Positions 55,313 to 62,837 of a DNA stretch of 64,000 bases are shown piece after piece. A model generated the notes under the pieces. It saw only the letters and a list, made by a program, of their open reading frames with translations. It was not told the DNA's origin and made no database searches. Numbering within the stretch: the stretch's first letter is position 1; each line of letters starts with the position of its first letter. The translations under genes and the position numbers were made by a program. The stretch is taken from NCBI RefSeq assembly GCF_000711235.1, contig NZ_JOMI01000009.1, forward strand, positions 1 to 64,000, read 5' to 3'. The DNA comes from Prevotella sp. 10(H). GTDB lineage: Bacteria > Bacteroidota > Bacteroidia > Bacteroidales > Dysgonomonadaceae.

Positions 55313-57064
55313 TCAATGCTTTTTCTTTATTCTGAAAAAAAGTATTTCATTCTTATTTTCATTCATCTTGTCACTCGATTCCAATAAAGTAAAATCATAA
55401 TCACTGTATTGCTCCTTTATTCTTTCTATATCAAGTTCTAATGCTATAAAATAACCTTCCTCGGGCTTTTCTATCGCTATATTCTTGAAACGGTTGTGCA
55501 TCGAAAAATTTAAAGAATACAGATTCCTGTACCATTTCAAATAATTAGTAACATACACATTCCCGTTCAAATCGTATTTCTTAGCCAGCAATTCGGCGAA
55601 AGGCCTTGTCGAATAAGCGTCTTTAAACCCGGGGAGTAAATACGCGTCCATAAACAGATTTATCGCGAGTATCAGGCCGAATCCGGCCATCAAAACTTTT
55701 ATATTCATATTCTTCCTCAACAGATAAATACTGTTGATTATCGCCCAAAGCAACACAGCTATACCAAATACACCCAACCAGCCGGGATGCTGAAATATAT
55801 TAAAGAACACTTTGATATCGCGTATTGTTTTTTCACGCTTCGATATCGAGGTTGCAATATCTTCATTTATTATTCCTGTATATGCCAAGGCTACAATTAT
55901 CAGGGCTACAATACCTATAATCAGAAAAATTGATGTGGTGATTCGTACCGCTTTTGGCCGGGCGTCTGCAAGGTAAATAAAAAATCGCGCAACAAATATA
56001 GCAATAAAAGGATATGTTAGCATTATATAAGTGCTTCGTTTAGACGACGGAATAGTAAAAAAGATTAAAGCAACGACTATTACCATCAGGCTGAACAATA
56101 ATACAGGCTCCAGAGAAAGCAACTTATTGAAAAAAGATTTTATTGAAACCGAAGGCCGCTTATATCTGATAAAGAACAAAGATATACCCAGTAAAATAGT
56201 CCATGGGAGGAATCCGGCGACAAGGGAAAGCGGATAATAATACCATGGATTCTCCACTCCAAGCTCATAACTTATATCGAGATTTGAAGACTCGATACGA
56301 AGAAAACGTCCGACATTCTCTGCAAAGACCTTATCCAAGAAAGCTTCTCCCTGAATCTGATATGCAGCATAATACCATATCAACGGCGGCAGAAGGGCAG
56401 CTATCAATATGGCAAGGCATATAAATGTCGATTTGAAGAAATTTTGGCGACGGGCTAATAGATATACTCCAAATATAAGGCACGGGAGCAATGCACCTAC
56501 CGGCCCTTTAGCCAGTGTAGCCAGACTGAGCAATATCCATGCAGCGGCAAGCTGCCCGAGCCTGCGCTTATCATGCCAGAGGTATAATTGTATAATGGCT
56601 GCCACCATGAGGAAAGTCAATAGCATATCGATACGTGTGGTCATTGCCGCACGATGTATTTCAAAACAGGTAATTAATATAAGGCAGGAAACAAACGCCT
56701 CCAATACCGGACGGCGTCGGGCAAAGAACATGAAACAAATGCCTATAATTCCAATAAATGCCAGTGTAGACGGCAACCTCGATGTGAACGGAGTAACCTC
56801 ACCTTTGTTCAAGGCAAGCGAAAAGCCCGCAATCAACCAGTGATTTAATGGCGGCTTATAAGCAAACTCGTCGGCATAACTAGAAGGTATTATCCACTCT
56901 CCCTTTTCTATCATAGATATAGCCAGAGCAGCCTCACGAGGTTCGCCCTTGGTATAGAATTCACCCAATCCGATCCACGGTAAAGTAGATAAAGTAGCTA
57001 TGAGAATAATAAGTAAAAGCGGTTTTTGCAAATAAAGTGTTTGCAGGAAATGTGATCTCTTCAT
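55313..57064 (-). CDS. GT39/ArnT-like polyprenyl-phosphate-sugar glycosyltransferase
   Basis: 583 residues from the ATG at 57064. An in-frame TTG at 57088 was rejected because it lies within the -7 box. About 12-13 membrane helices with the large first loop typical of PMT/ArnT proteins: 'GLGEFYTKGEPREAALAISMIEKGEWIIPSSYADEFAYKPPLNHWLIA' has the acidic E-P-R/Y-E motif and the 'KPPL' motif. The C-terminal soluble part is small. It would move a sugar from a lipid-phosphate carrier onto lipid A, a glycan or protein on the periplasmic side; the acceptor cannot be told from sequence. Confidence 0.92.
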   Translation of the reverse strand: MKRSHFLQTLYLQKPLLLIILIATLSTLPWIGLGEFYTKGEPREAALAISMIEKGEWIIPSSYADEFAYKPPLNHWLIAGFSLALNKGEVTPFTSRLPSTLAFIGIIGICFMFFARRRPVLEAFVSCLILITCFEIHRAAMTTRIDMLLTFLMVAAIIQLYLWHDKRRLGQLAAAWILLSLATLAKGPVGALLPCLIFGVYLLARRQNFFKSTFICLAILIAALLPPLIWYYAAYQIQGEAFLDKVFAENVGRFLRIESSNLDISYELGVENPWYYYPLSLVAGFLPWTILLGISLFFIRYKRPSVSIKSFFNKLLSLEPVLLFSLMVIVVALIFFTIPSSKRSTYIMLTYPFIAIFVARFFIYLADARPKAVRITTSIFLIIGIVALIIVALAYTGIINEDIATSISKREKTIRDIKVFFNIFQHPGWLGVFGIAVLLWAIINSIYLLRKNMNIKVLMAGFGLILAINLFMDAYLLPGFKDAYSTRPFAELLAKKYDLNGNVYVTNYLKWYRNLYSLNFSMHNRFKNIAIEKPEEGYFIALELDIERIKEQYSDYDFTLLESSDKMNENKNEILFFRIKKKH

Positions 57065-57085
57065 ATTACACACCGATATTTGACA

Positions 57086-57093
57086 CAAAGATA
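57086..57093 (-). promoter_or_regulatory. -7 box of the GT39-GtrA unit
   Basis: TATCTTTG on the minus strand (57093-57086), exact consensus, 21 bases before the ATG at 57064; this decides the start. Confidence 0.65.
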
Positions 57094-57248
57094 AGTTTTT
57101 ATTTTTCCCGCGTTATCAAATGAGTACTAAATATATAGAAACAATGCTGCAAAGATAAATCAGAAAATATGAAACAGACAAAACCATAGAATAGTTTAAA
57201 ATGTTTTAAAACAAAGATATATTGTCTACGAAATGAAAAATAAATAAG

Positions 57249-57256
57249 TAATTTTG
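57249..57256 (+). promoter_or_regulatory. -7 box of the bifunctional-nuclease family gene
   Basis: TAATTTTG, exact consensus, 19 bases before the ATG at 57276, divergent from the GT39 promoter 150 bases away. Confidence 0.6.
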
Positions 57257-57275
57257 ATCCGATATTTAAGTGAAT

Positions 57276-57863
57276 ATGAACGAGAGGGTAAAATTATCAG
57301 TTTTAGGATTTTCTTTTAATCAGACACAGTCCGGTGCCTATGGTTTGGTGCTGGCAGAAGAAGACGGCGCGCGCAGATTGATGATAGTTGTGGGAACTCC
57401 CGAAGCGCAATCTATTGCATTCAAACTGCAGGGGTCGCATCCGCCGAGGCCGCTCACACATGATCTATTCAAATCTTTGTTTAATCAGCTTGACATCACA
57501 TTACGTGAAGCAGAAATATATAAATACGAAAACGGGGTCTTTTTTTCAAGAATGCTACTCAGCCAAGGAGATAAGACAATTTATATAGAATCGAGAACTT
57601 CCGATGCCGTCGGCATTGCCCTGAGGACTAAATCTCCCATATATACTACCGAAGCCATTATGCAGGAGCAAGCAATAATCTTCGATGAAAGTTCTATTCA
57701 GGATACAGGTGCATCCGAAGATGACAAAGACAATCTGGCTTTGGATTATTCCCTGCTTGATAAAGACGAATTGGAAACACTCCTCAAAGATGCAATTGAA
57801 GGTGAAGATTACGAACTGGCTTCCCTCTTAAGAGATGAACTTCAGAGAAAGAAGAATCAATAA
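57276..57863 (+). CDS. Bifunctional nuclease family protein (DUF151) with UVR domain
   Basis: 195 residues from the ATG at 57276; an in-frame GTG at 57270 is an alternative. Residues 1-130 form the BFN/DUF151 domain ('LVLAEEDGARRLMIVVGTPEAQSIAFKLQG', 'RPLTHDLFKSLF', 'SRTSDAVGIALRTKSPIY', all family motifs). The C-terminus 'LETLLKDAIEGEDYELASLLRDELQRKK' is a UVR motif, the UvrB-UvrC interaction helix pair. Family members are reported as nucleases in a few organisms; activity in Bacteroidota is not established. A stand-alone gene. Confidence 0.9.
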   Translation: MNERVKLSVLGFSFNQTQSGAYGLVLAEEDGARRLMIVVGTPEAQSIAFKLQGSHPPRPLTHDLFKSLFNQLDITLREAEIYKYENGVFFSRMLLSQGDKTIYIESRTSDAVGIALRTKSPIYTTEAIMQEQAIIFDESSIQDTGASEDDKDNLALDYSLLDKDELETLLKDAIEGEDYELASLLRDELQRKKNQ

Positions 57864-58087
57864 GCCTCAATATTAAACTACCCCGCAACATTTTTAAGTT
57901 TTATAAACAGTATTTCGTGCAGCAAAGCACCTCTTTTCATCGTCTAAAAGACGAGACAAGTAAGTATTGAGCTATAGAGATTCCATATGATTATTTATTC
58001 AATCATAATATCCGTAACTTCTCGGATATGGGATTCCGGTTGTAATCTCTCGGAACACAAAAAACATTTTACCTAGAACAAGGGTAA

Positions 58088-58170
58088 TATATTTGTATCC
58101 AATCAAATTCAATCTTTGAATTCACCATGTGATAACACACTAAAAAAGCCACTGAATCAGTGGCTTTTCA
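58088..58170 (+). ncRNA. Candidate small RNA in the 57864-58190 gap
   Basis: TATATTTG (58088-58095) is an exact -7 box, with TTTT at 58067-58070 as a possible -33. A transcript from about 58102 would contain AATTCAA-TCT-TTGAATT (near 58107-58123), a perfect 7-bp hairpin, then the strong terminator hairpin at 58145-58168: about 68 nt in all, with no plausible ORF. Upstream in the same gap is a further small hairpin (TCGTCT-AAA-AGACGA, near 57939-57953). No known RNA family recognised. The terminator also serves the facing gene, so the RNA needs experimental support. Confidence 0.35.
58145..58168. terminator. Bidirectional intrinsic terminator
   Basis: AAAAGCCACT (58145-58154) pairs with AGTGGCTTTT (58159-58168) around a 4-base loop. 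On the minus strand it follows the T9SS-domain gene and ends in six T residues; on the plus strand it would end the candidate small RNA. Confidence 0.85.
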
Positions 58171-58190
58171 TATTATACTTTTTCTGGATG

Positions 58191-58529
58191 TTATTTAACA
58201 ATTACTTTCTGGGCTACTTTACCGGCCTTTAATATATAAACACCTTTCTGAAGATCGAGATTAGTCTCTGCTACAATAGTCTTAAGGTTTATACTTCTGA
58301 CCTTCACTCCCAGTATGCTATATACCTCGAGATAGCCCGAAACCGGAACATTTTCCAATTTAATTTTGCTGTTATAATTAAGGGTTATTTCAATGGTTTT
58401 TGTATTCTCCTGAGGTTCTTTTGCTTCAGACGCAAATATATTCGACAGATAGTCCAACTTACCTGCATAAGCAGATATAGCGGCTCCGCCAAACAATACA
58501 AGGAATAGTATGCCTCTCAAATTTACCAT
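58191..58529 (-). CDS. Short secreted protein consisting of a T9SS-type C-terminal domain without cargo
   Basis: 112 residues: a signal peptide (about 1-22, ending SAYAG), a short linker, and from about residue 45 a C-terminal domain of the type IX secretion pattern: 'VPVSGYLEVYSILGVKVRSINLK', then 'TNLDLQKGVYILKAGKVAQKVIVK' with the terminal KVIVK of Por_Secre_tail/type A CTDs. Normally this domain follows a large enzyme or adhesin and is cut off after export; here there is no room for cargo. It may be a free-standing CTD protein, a truncated relic, or a small protein using the fold for another purpose. Its own terminator follows. Confidence 0.7.
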   Translation of the reverse strand: MVNLRGILFLVLFGGAAISAYAGKLDYLSNIFASEAKEPQENTKTIEITLNYNSKIKLENVPVSGYLEVYSILGVKVRSINLKTIVAETNLDLQKGVYILKAGKVAQKVIVK

Positions 58530-58608
58530 TATCCATTATTCCTAATATTCACAAATATAGGGATTAAACCTTATAAAAGAATAAAAAAAGTAAAAAAAGT
58601 GACTTGTT

Positions 58609-59523
58609 TCACAATTTTTCACGAAGTCCTTCGTTAGCAAGTACAGTGTTAAAAAACACCTCTCTAGCCTCTTCCAAAAGGATTTTATTATCCGGATAAC
58701 GTGCTGAAAAATGTCCCAGCATTAATTTTTTAACATTAGCCATCTTTGCTATTTTTGCAGCCTGCCGCGCAGTGCTGTGCCCTGTATCCCGCGCCCTGTT
58801 TTTATCTATATCGGCAAATGTGGCCTCATGATATAGCAAGTCGACGCCTTCTATGATAGGTATAATTTTTTCGCTGTAAGCCGTATCTGAACAATAGGCA
58901 TATGAGCGAGCCGGTTCGGCAGGTGTAGTAAGGTGGGAATGCGGAATAATCCGTCCGTCTTCGGTAAGAAAATCGGCTCCCTGTTTTATTTTCGCCAATT
59001 CCCTGACCGGTATATTGTAGAACTTTATCATATCGGGAATCAGATGTGCTTCTTTCTGCTTCTCGCGAAACAAAAATCCGGCACAAGGTACCCGGTGCAC
59101 AAGTGGAATGGTTTCAACTTTCACCGACCTGTCTTCGTAAATAACTTCATTTTTCTTTGGGTCGAAAACTTCTATCTTTACCTCGAATGGATTGTCTTTA
59201 CAGAAAAAATCAATTTCGGGGCGGAGGGTATCTTCGAGTCCGGCAACCGTATGGATAAATAAGCTTCCCGTGCGTCCAAGAAGTCCGAGAGTAGATATCA
59301 GTCCTATCAATCCGAAACAGTGATCGCCATGTAGATGCGAGACAAAGATACGGTTAAGACGACCGAACCGCAGCTTACTGCGTCTGAACTGCAGTTGTGT
59401 CCCTTCCCCACAGTCTATCATAAAGAGCTTTTCCCTGATGTTCAGTACCTGCGATGAAGGATTATGCAATGTTGTCGGCGTAGCTGAACCGCAACCTAAT
59501 ATATCGAGTTCGAATCTGTCCAT
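58609..59523 (-). CDS. rnz: Ribonuclease Z (tRNA 3' endonuclease)
   Basis: 304 residues, metallo-beta-lactamase fold. 'LGCGSATPTTLHNPSSQVLNI' opens the fold; the zinc motif is 'VSHLHGDHCFGLIGL' (HxHxDH, about 62-67); 'YCSDTAYSEKII', 'LLYHEATFAD', 'GHSTARQAAKIA' and 'LGHFSARYPD' are all RNase Z features. It removes 3' trailers from tRNA precursors. It begins directly after the queE stop (59523/59524), making one unit with queD and queE, all tRNA-related. Confidence 0.96.
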   Translation of the reverse strand: MDRFELDILGCGSATPTTLHNPSSQVLNIREKLFMIDCGEGTQLQFRRSKLRFGRLNRIFVSHLHGDHCFGLIGLISTLGLLGRTGSLFIHTVAGLEDTLRPEIDFFCKDNPFEVKIEVFDPKKNEVIYEDRSVKVETIPLVHRVPCAGFLFREKQKEAHLIPDMIKFYNIPVRELAKIKQGADFLTEDGRIIPHSHLTTPAEPARSYAYCSDTAYSEKIIPIIEGVDLLYHEATFADIDKNRARDTGHSTARQAAKIAKMANVKKLMLGHFSARYPDNKILLEEAREVFFNTVLANEGLREKL

Positions 59524-60105
59524 TTATTCTATATGTATCAGTTTATGCATTTGCAGGCTCAGACGCCATTGCGGATGCTTCTTGATGAGTTCGACACAGT
59601 AGTTTACATTTTCCGCATTGACTTCATTTGAATCGAATACAGGGCTTAAAAAATAGTTATCCGCTTTCGGGAAAACCGATATATCGGGTATCTCGTCCCC
59701 TACCTGTATCGGCATACGTATTTCGTTAGCAAAAGGGATACGCGTTTTTATCGATTCATAATCTTGTTTTGGACTACAGGTAATATAATCTATCAGCGAG
59801 GGTACGCGGCGGGTGCCGTTTGTTTCTATTGCCTGCTTATAACCGTGATCACGAAATACGGCTAGATGCTCGTCTCTCAGCTGGATAGTAGGTTCACCCC
59901 CTGTCCAGATAATCCATTTGCATGGATATTGCCCTATCTCCAGAAGAATCTCATCCGTAGTCATATCCTTTCCATCGGCAAAATCGGTATCGCAAAAACT
60001 ACATGCCAGATTGCATTTGGTAAGCCTGATAAATACAGATGCCTCACCAACACGTCCTCCCTCACCCTGCAGTGAATAGAATATCTCATTCACTGTCAGC
60101 TTCAT
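59524..60105 (-). CDS. queE: 7-carboxy-7-deazaguanine synthase
   Basis: 193 residues, radical SAM. The cluster motif is 'CNLACSFCDTDF' (CxxxCxxC, about 33-40), preceded by 'SLQGEGGRVGEASVFIRLTKCN'; 'WTGGEPTIQL' binds the SAM cofactor and 'ETNGTRRVP' follows. It rearranges 6-carboxytetrahydropterin to CDG in queuosine synthesis. It overlaps the end of queD by 20 bases. Confidence 0.96.
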   Translation of the reverse strand: MKLTVNEIFYSLQGEGGRVGEASVFIRLTKCNLACSFCDTDFADGKDMTTDEILLEIGQYPCKWIIWTGGEPTIQLRDEHLAVFRDHGYKQAIETNGTRRVPSLIDYITCSPKQDYESIKTRIPFANEIRMPIQVGDEIPDISVFPKADNYFLSPVFDSNEVNAENVNYCVELIKKHPQWRLSLQMHKLIHIE

Positions 60106-60448
60106 AAATCGCAGTGGTTTTAGGGGTTTCGGATACTTCTACAGCATAAAGTTCAGGAATATACTTCTTGAAAACATCATACAGATACTTAGCTAATAGT
60201 TCGGCAGTAGGATTGAACGGAACGATATCATTCAAATGCCTGTGATCCAGTCTTTGGTCTATATATTCTTTTACAACCGACAATTCCCTGTAGTCTTTTA
60301 CGAAACCGACATTATTTAAATCCTTAGCCCGCAGGTGAACTGTAACGACATAATTGTGTCCGTGCAGGCGTGAACAGGGATGCTCCTGCGGCAAGCCTTC
60401 AAGGATATGTGAAGCAGAGAAAGAAAATTGTTTACTTATTTTATACAT
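60086..60448 (-). CDS. queD: 6-carboxytetrahydropterin synthase
   Basis: 120 residues. Zinc ligands are His in 'SASHILEG' and the HxH of 'RLHGHNYVV'; the catalytic Cys lies in 'HPCSRLHGH' (about residue 25), and the Asp-His pair is in 'LDHRHLND'; Glu in 'VSETPKTTAIYE'. It converts dihydroneopterin triphosphate to 6-carboxytetrahydropterin, the step before QueE. TATCTTTG on the minus strand at 60547-60540 is an exact -7 box with a leader of about 85 bases; I found no preQ1 riboswitch in that leader. Confidence 0.96.
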   Translation of the reverse strand: MYKISKQFSFSASHILEGLPQEHPCSRLHGHNYVVTVHLRAKDLNNVGFVKDYRELSVVKEYIDQRLDHRHLNDIVPFNPTAELLAKYLYDVFKKYIPELYAVEVSETPKTTAIYEADSE

Positions 60449-60539
60449 AATTCTATGACCGATATTTTATTAAAAGCAACAAAAGAATTATTCTTCAGTC
60501 CTATTTTCTCAGAGAAACAATAACTTAAAAATCAAAATA

Positions 60540-60547
60540 CAAAGATA
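60540..60547 (-). promoter_or_regulatory. -7 box of queD-queE-rnz
   Basis: TATCTTTG on the minus strand, exact consensus, 92 bases before the queD ATG. Confidence 0.5.
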
Positions 60548-60674
60548 CACAAAAAGGAAAAACAGTTTTCCATAATCATAAAATCTTACTCCGGGTTATC
60601 ACATATTCGATCCATTATGCAGCTAAAATTTTAACTTTTTATTTTTCATTCTATTTTTTTTAACAAATAATTAT

Positions 60675-60682
60675 TACTTTTG
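60675..60682 (+). promoter_or_regulatory. -7 box upstream of the LRR gene
   Basis: TACTTTTG, exact consensus, with a T-run at about 60653-60660 in the -33 region. It would give a leader of about 210 bases to the LRR start at 60901. The 60449-60900 gap holds this, the queD promoter and the small ORF at 60707; otherwise it is AT-rich without recognisable content. Confidence 0.5.
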
Positions 60683-60706
60683 CCCCGCTTGAGATACAAA
60701 GTAAGG

Positions 60707-60871
60707 ATGCACAGAAGACAAAAAGACATATTTCACAACTACAATTTTATTCAGGGAGTCATTTCTATTATAATAAAAAAGAATACTTCAATAGTACAGA
60801 ATATACATATCTGTAATATTGTAGGTATCCAGTCATTCCATCTTTTCCGACCAAAAAATAAAATTAAATAA
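60707..60871 (+). CDS. Possible small ORF in the leader of the LRR gene
   Basis: ATG at 60707, preceded by a purine-rich 'TAAGG', opens 54 codons starting MHRRQKDIFHNYNF and ending RPKNKIK. It is 25 bases downstream of an exact -7 box. The composition (rich in Ile, Lys, Asn and His) is what AT-rich non-coding DNA often gives, no family is recognised, and there is no signal peptide. It may be a chance ORF or an upstream leader peptide. Confidence 0.2.
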   Translation: MHRRQKDIFHNYNFIQGVISIIIKKNTSIVQNIHICNIVGIQSFHLFRPKNKIK

Positions 60872-60900
60872 TACAACACTTCCACTTACACAAAACATTT

Positions 60901-62765
60901 ATGAATGCAAATAAACAAATTACAGTCTATTTTTAGCCATCTTTATGCTATTGACAATTAGTGCCGGCGCAGAAGCGCAAGTCACAATCGGATCGGCAAA
61001 AGAACCTGCAAAGGGTAGTCTGCTCGAACTAAAAGAATATGAGCCCGACGCCCCCGGCGGCACAACCGCAAGCAAAGGATTAGGCTTACCACGGATAAGA
61101 TTGACCGATCTGAATGATATTACCAAAGACATCTCTGAAGTTAATGCAGCCGATGCAAATATCCATACCGGGCTTTTGGTATATAATGTAGGTATATGCG
61201 ACGGTATAGATCAAGGCCTATACGTATGGAATGGAAACTTTTGGGAAGCTTTATATGCAAATACGGGAACGGCCGTAAGAGGAAACAGGCATACCGATAG
61301 TCTTGCACTGGTAGCCCTCTACGATGCTACAAAAGGGCCAACATGGACAAAGAAAACAAACTGGAAAAGTACTACACAACCGATAGATAAGTGGGATGGA
61401 ATTATCCTTTCTTCTACCCCTGATGTATGCGGAAATAAGAGAGTAGTCTCAATAATATTAAGTGAGAATAATATGGAAGGACCGCTTCCTGAAGAGATGA
61501 GCAACCTGACTCATCTGGAAACACTTAATCTGACTAAAAATAAAATAAACGGTACCATTCCTATTGGATTAAGCTATCTGCCAAATTTGGCGAGATTCGA
61601 ATTAAATAATAATCAATTAACAGGTAGCGTCCCTGAAGAATTCCAAAATCTTACAAATCTAAAGCGGCTCCATTTGGGAAACAACAACCTATCGGGAAGT
61701 ATTCCGGAAGAGCTAAGCAGAATTGCCGGCTTGGAGGAAATCGGTTTGGGGAACAATCAATTTACAGGCAATATTCCTGTGAAATTCGGTAAGATTACCG
61801 CTTTGAAACAGCTTAGCGTGAATAATAACCAATTAACCGGTTATATTCCTGTAGAATTAGGTAATTTGCCAAACCTGGAAAGACTCAGTGCAGAACACAA
61901 TAAACTTACCGGAAAGATTCCTGTAGAACTGGGTAATCTGCAAAATTTACAATACCTTCTTCTGAACAACAACCAACTTAACGGCAGTATCCCAACAGAA
62001 CTTGGCAGCCTTCCACGATTGCGACATCTTTATTTGAATAACAACCTTTTAGAAAATTCTATTCCGGCTCAACTGGGTAGTTTGGCGAGTTTAGTAATTC
62101 TTGAATTATCCAGTAATAAGTTAACCGGAAATATACCTGTGGAATTTAGAAAACTGGGAAGTTTAACAACTCTTTATATAGATAATAACCAGTTAACCGG
62201 AAATATTCCGGTAGAATTGGCTGAGATACCTAACCTGCAATGGCTTCGTCTGAGTATTAATAAACTGCAGGGTACCGTTCCTGTGCAATTTGGCAGCACC
62301 AACCTGAGAGACATCAGGCTAGACAACAATGAATTGACAGGCACCATACCTGTAGAATTGGCTAATCTGGTAAATCTGTCTACTCTCTATTTAGGCAATA
62401 ACAAATTGACAGGAACTATACCGAAAGAATTAGGAAATCTTTCGAATCTATCACGACTTCATTTAAGTGGCAACGAGTTATCAGGTACTATACCTAAAGA
62501 ACTGGGGAAGATAACAGGTATTATCGGGCTTGAATTAGGTAATAATAAATTAACCGGTACTATACCTGCCGAACTCGGCAACCTTACAAGGCTGGTTACG
62601 TTTGGATATAGTACATTCAGCTTGGCGGGAAATCAGCTTTCAGGGGAACTTCCTGATAACCTCCTCGAATTAGCAAACAGATCTTCGGCATATGTATGTC
62701 CGCAGTATCAATCCGATGGAACCACGAAAGTACCGAATGCATGGACAAATTTTTACTGTAATTAA
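60901..62765 (+). pseudogene. Secreted plant-type leucine-rich-repeat protein with a frameshift in the signal peptide
   Basis: The ATG at 60901 opens MNANKQITVYF and stops at TAG (60934-60936). Adding one T to the T-run at 60930-60934 would join it to the long frame and give '...VYFLAIFMLLTISAGAEAQ', a near-perfect signal peptide. The long frame, from the in-frame ATG at 60945, has 606 residues: a Bacteroidota surface-protein N-terminus ('VTIGSAKEPAKGSLLELKEY'), a region with 'DSLALVALYDATKGPTWTKKTNWK', then about 17 LRRs of 24 residues with the plant-type consensus LxxLxxLxLxxNxLTGxIPxxLG. It lacks a T9SS tail. It may be a real mutation, a phase-variable tract or a sequencing error; translation from 60945 would leave a shortened signal. 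Confidence 0.75.
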
Positions 62766-62787
62766 TAAATCAGAATACATAAAAGCA

Positions 62788-62817
62788 AACAGGCAGCCGA
62801 TATCGACTGCCTGTTTT
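62788..62817 (+). terminator. Intrinsic terminator after the LRR gene
   Basis: AACAGGCAG (62788-62796) pairs with CTGCCTGTT (62807-62815), followed by T residues, 22 bases after the stop. Confidence 0.8.
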
Positions 62818-62837
62818 ATATTGTAATCTTGATCTTC

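Noticed and set aside
60449-60540. preQ1 riboswitch in the leader of queD
   Set aside because: The leader sequence shows only a short AAGAAT/ATTCTT hairpin; the conserved preQ1 aptamer core was not found.
61500-62700. CRISPR-like or satellite repeat
   Set aside because: The repetition at about 72 bp is the coding periodicity of 24-residue LRRs in one open frame; the DNA copies diverge while the protein consensus holds.
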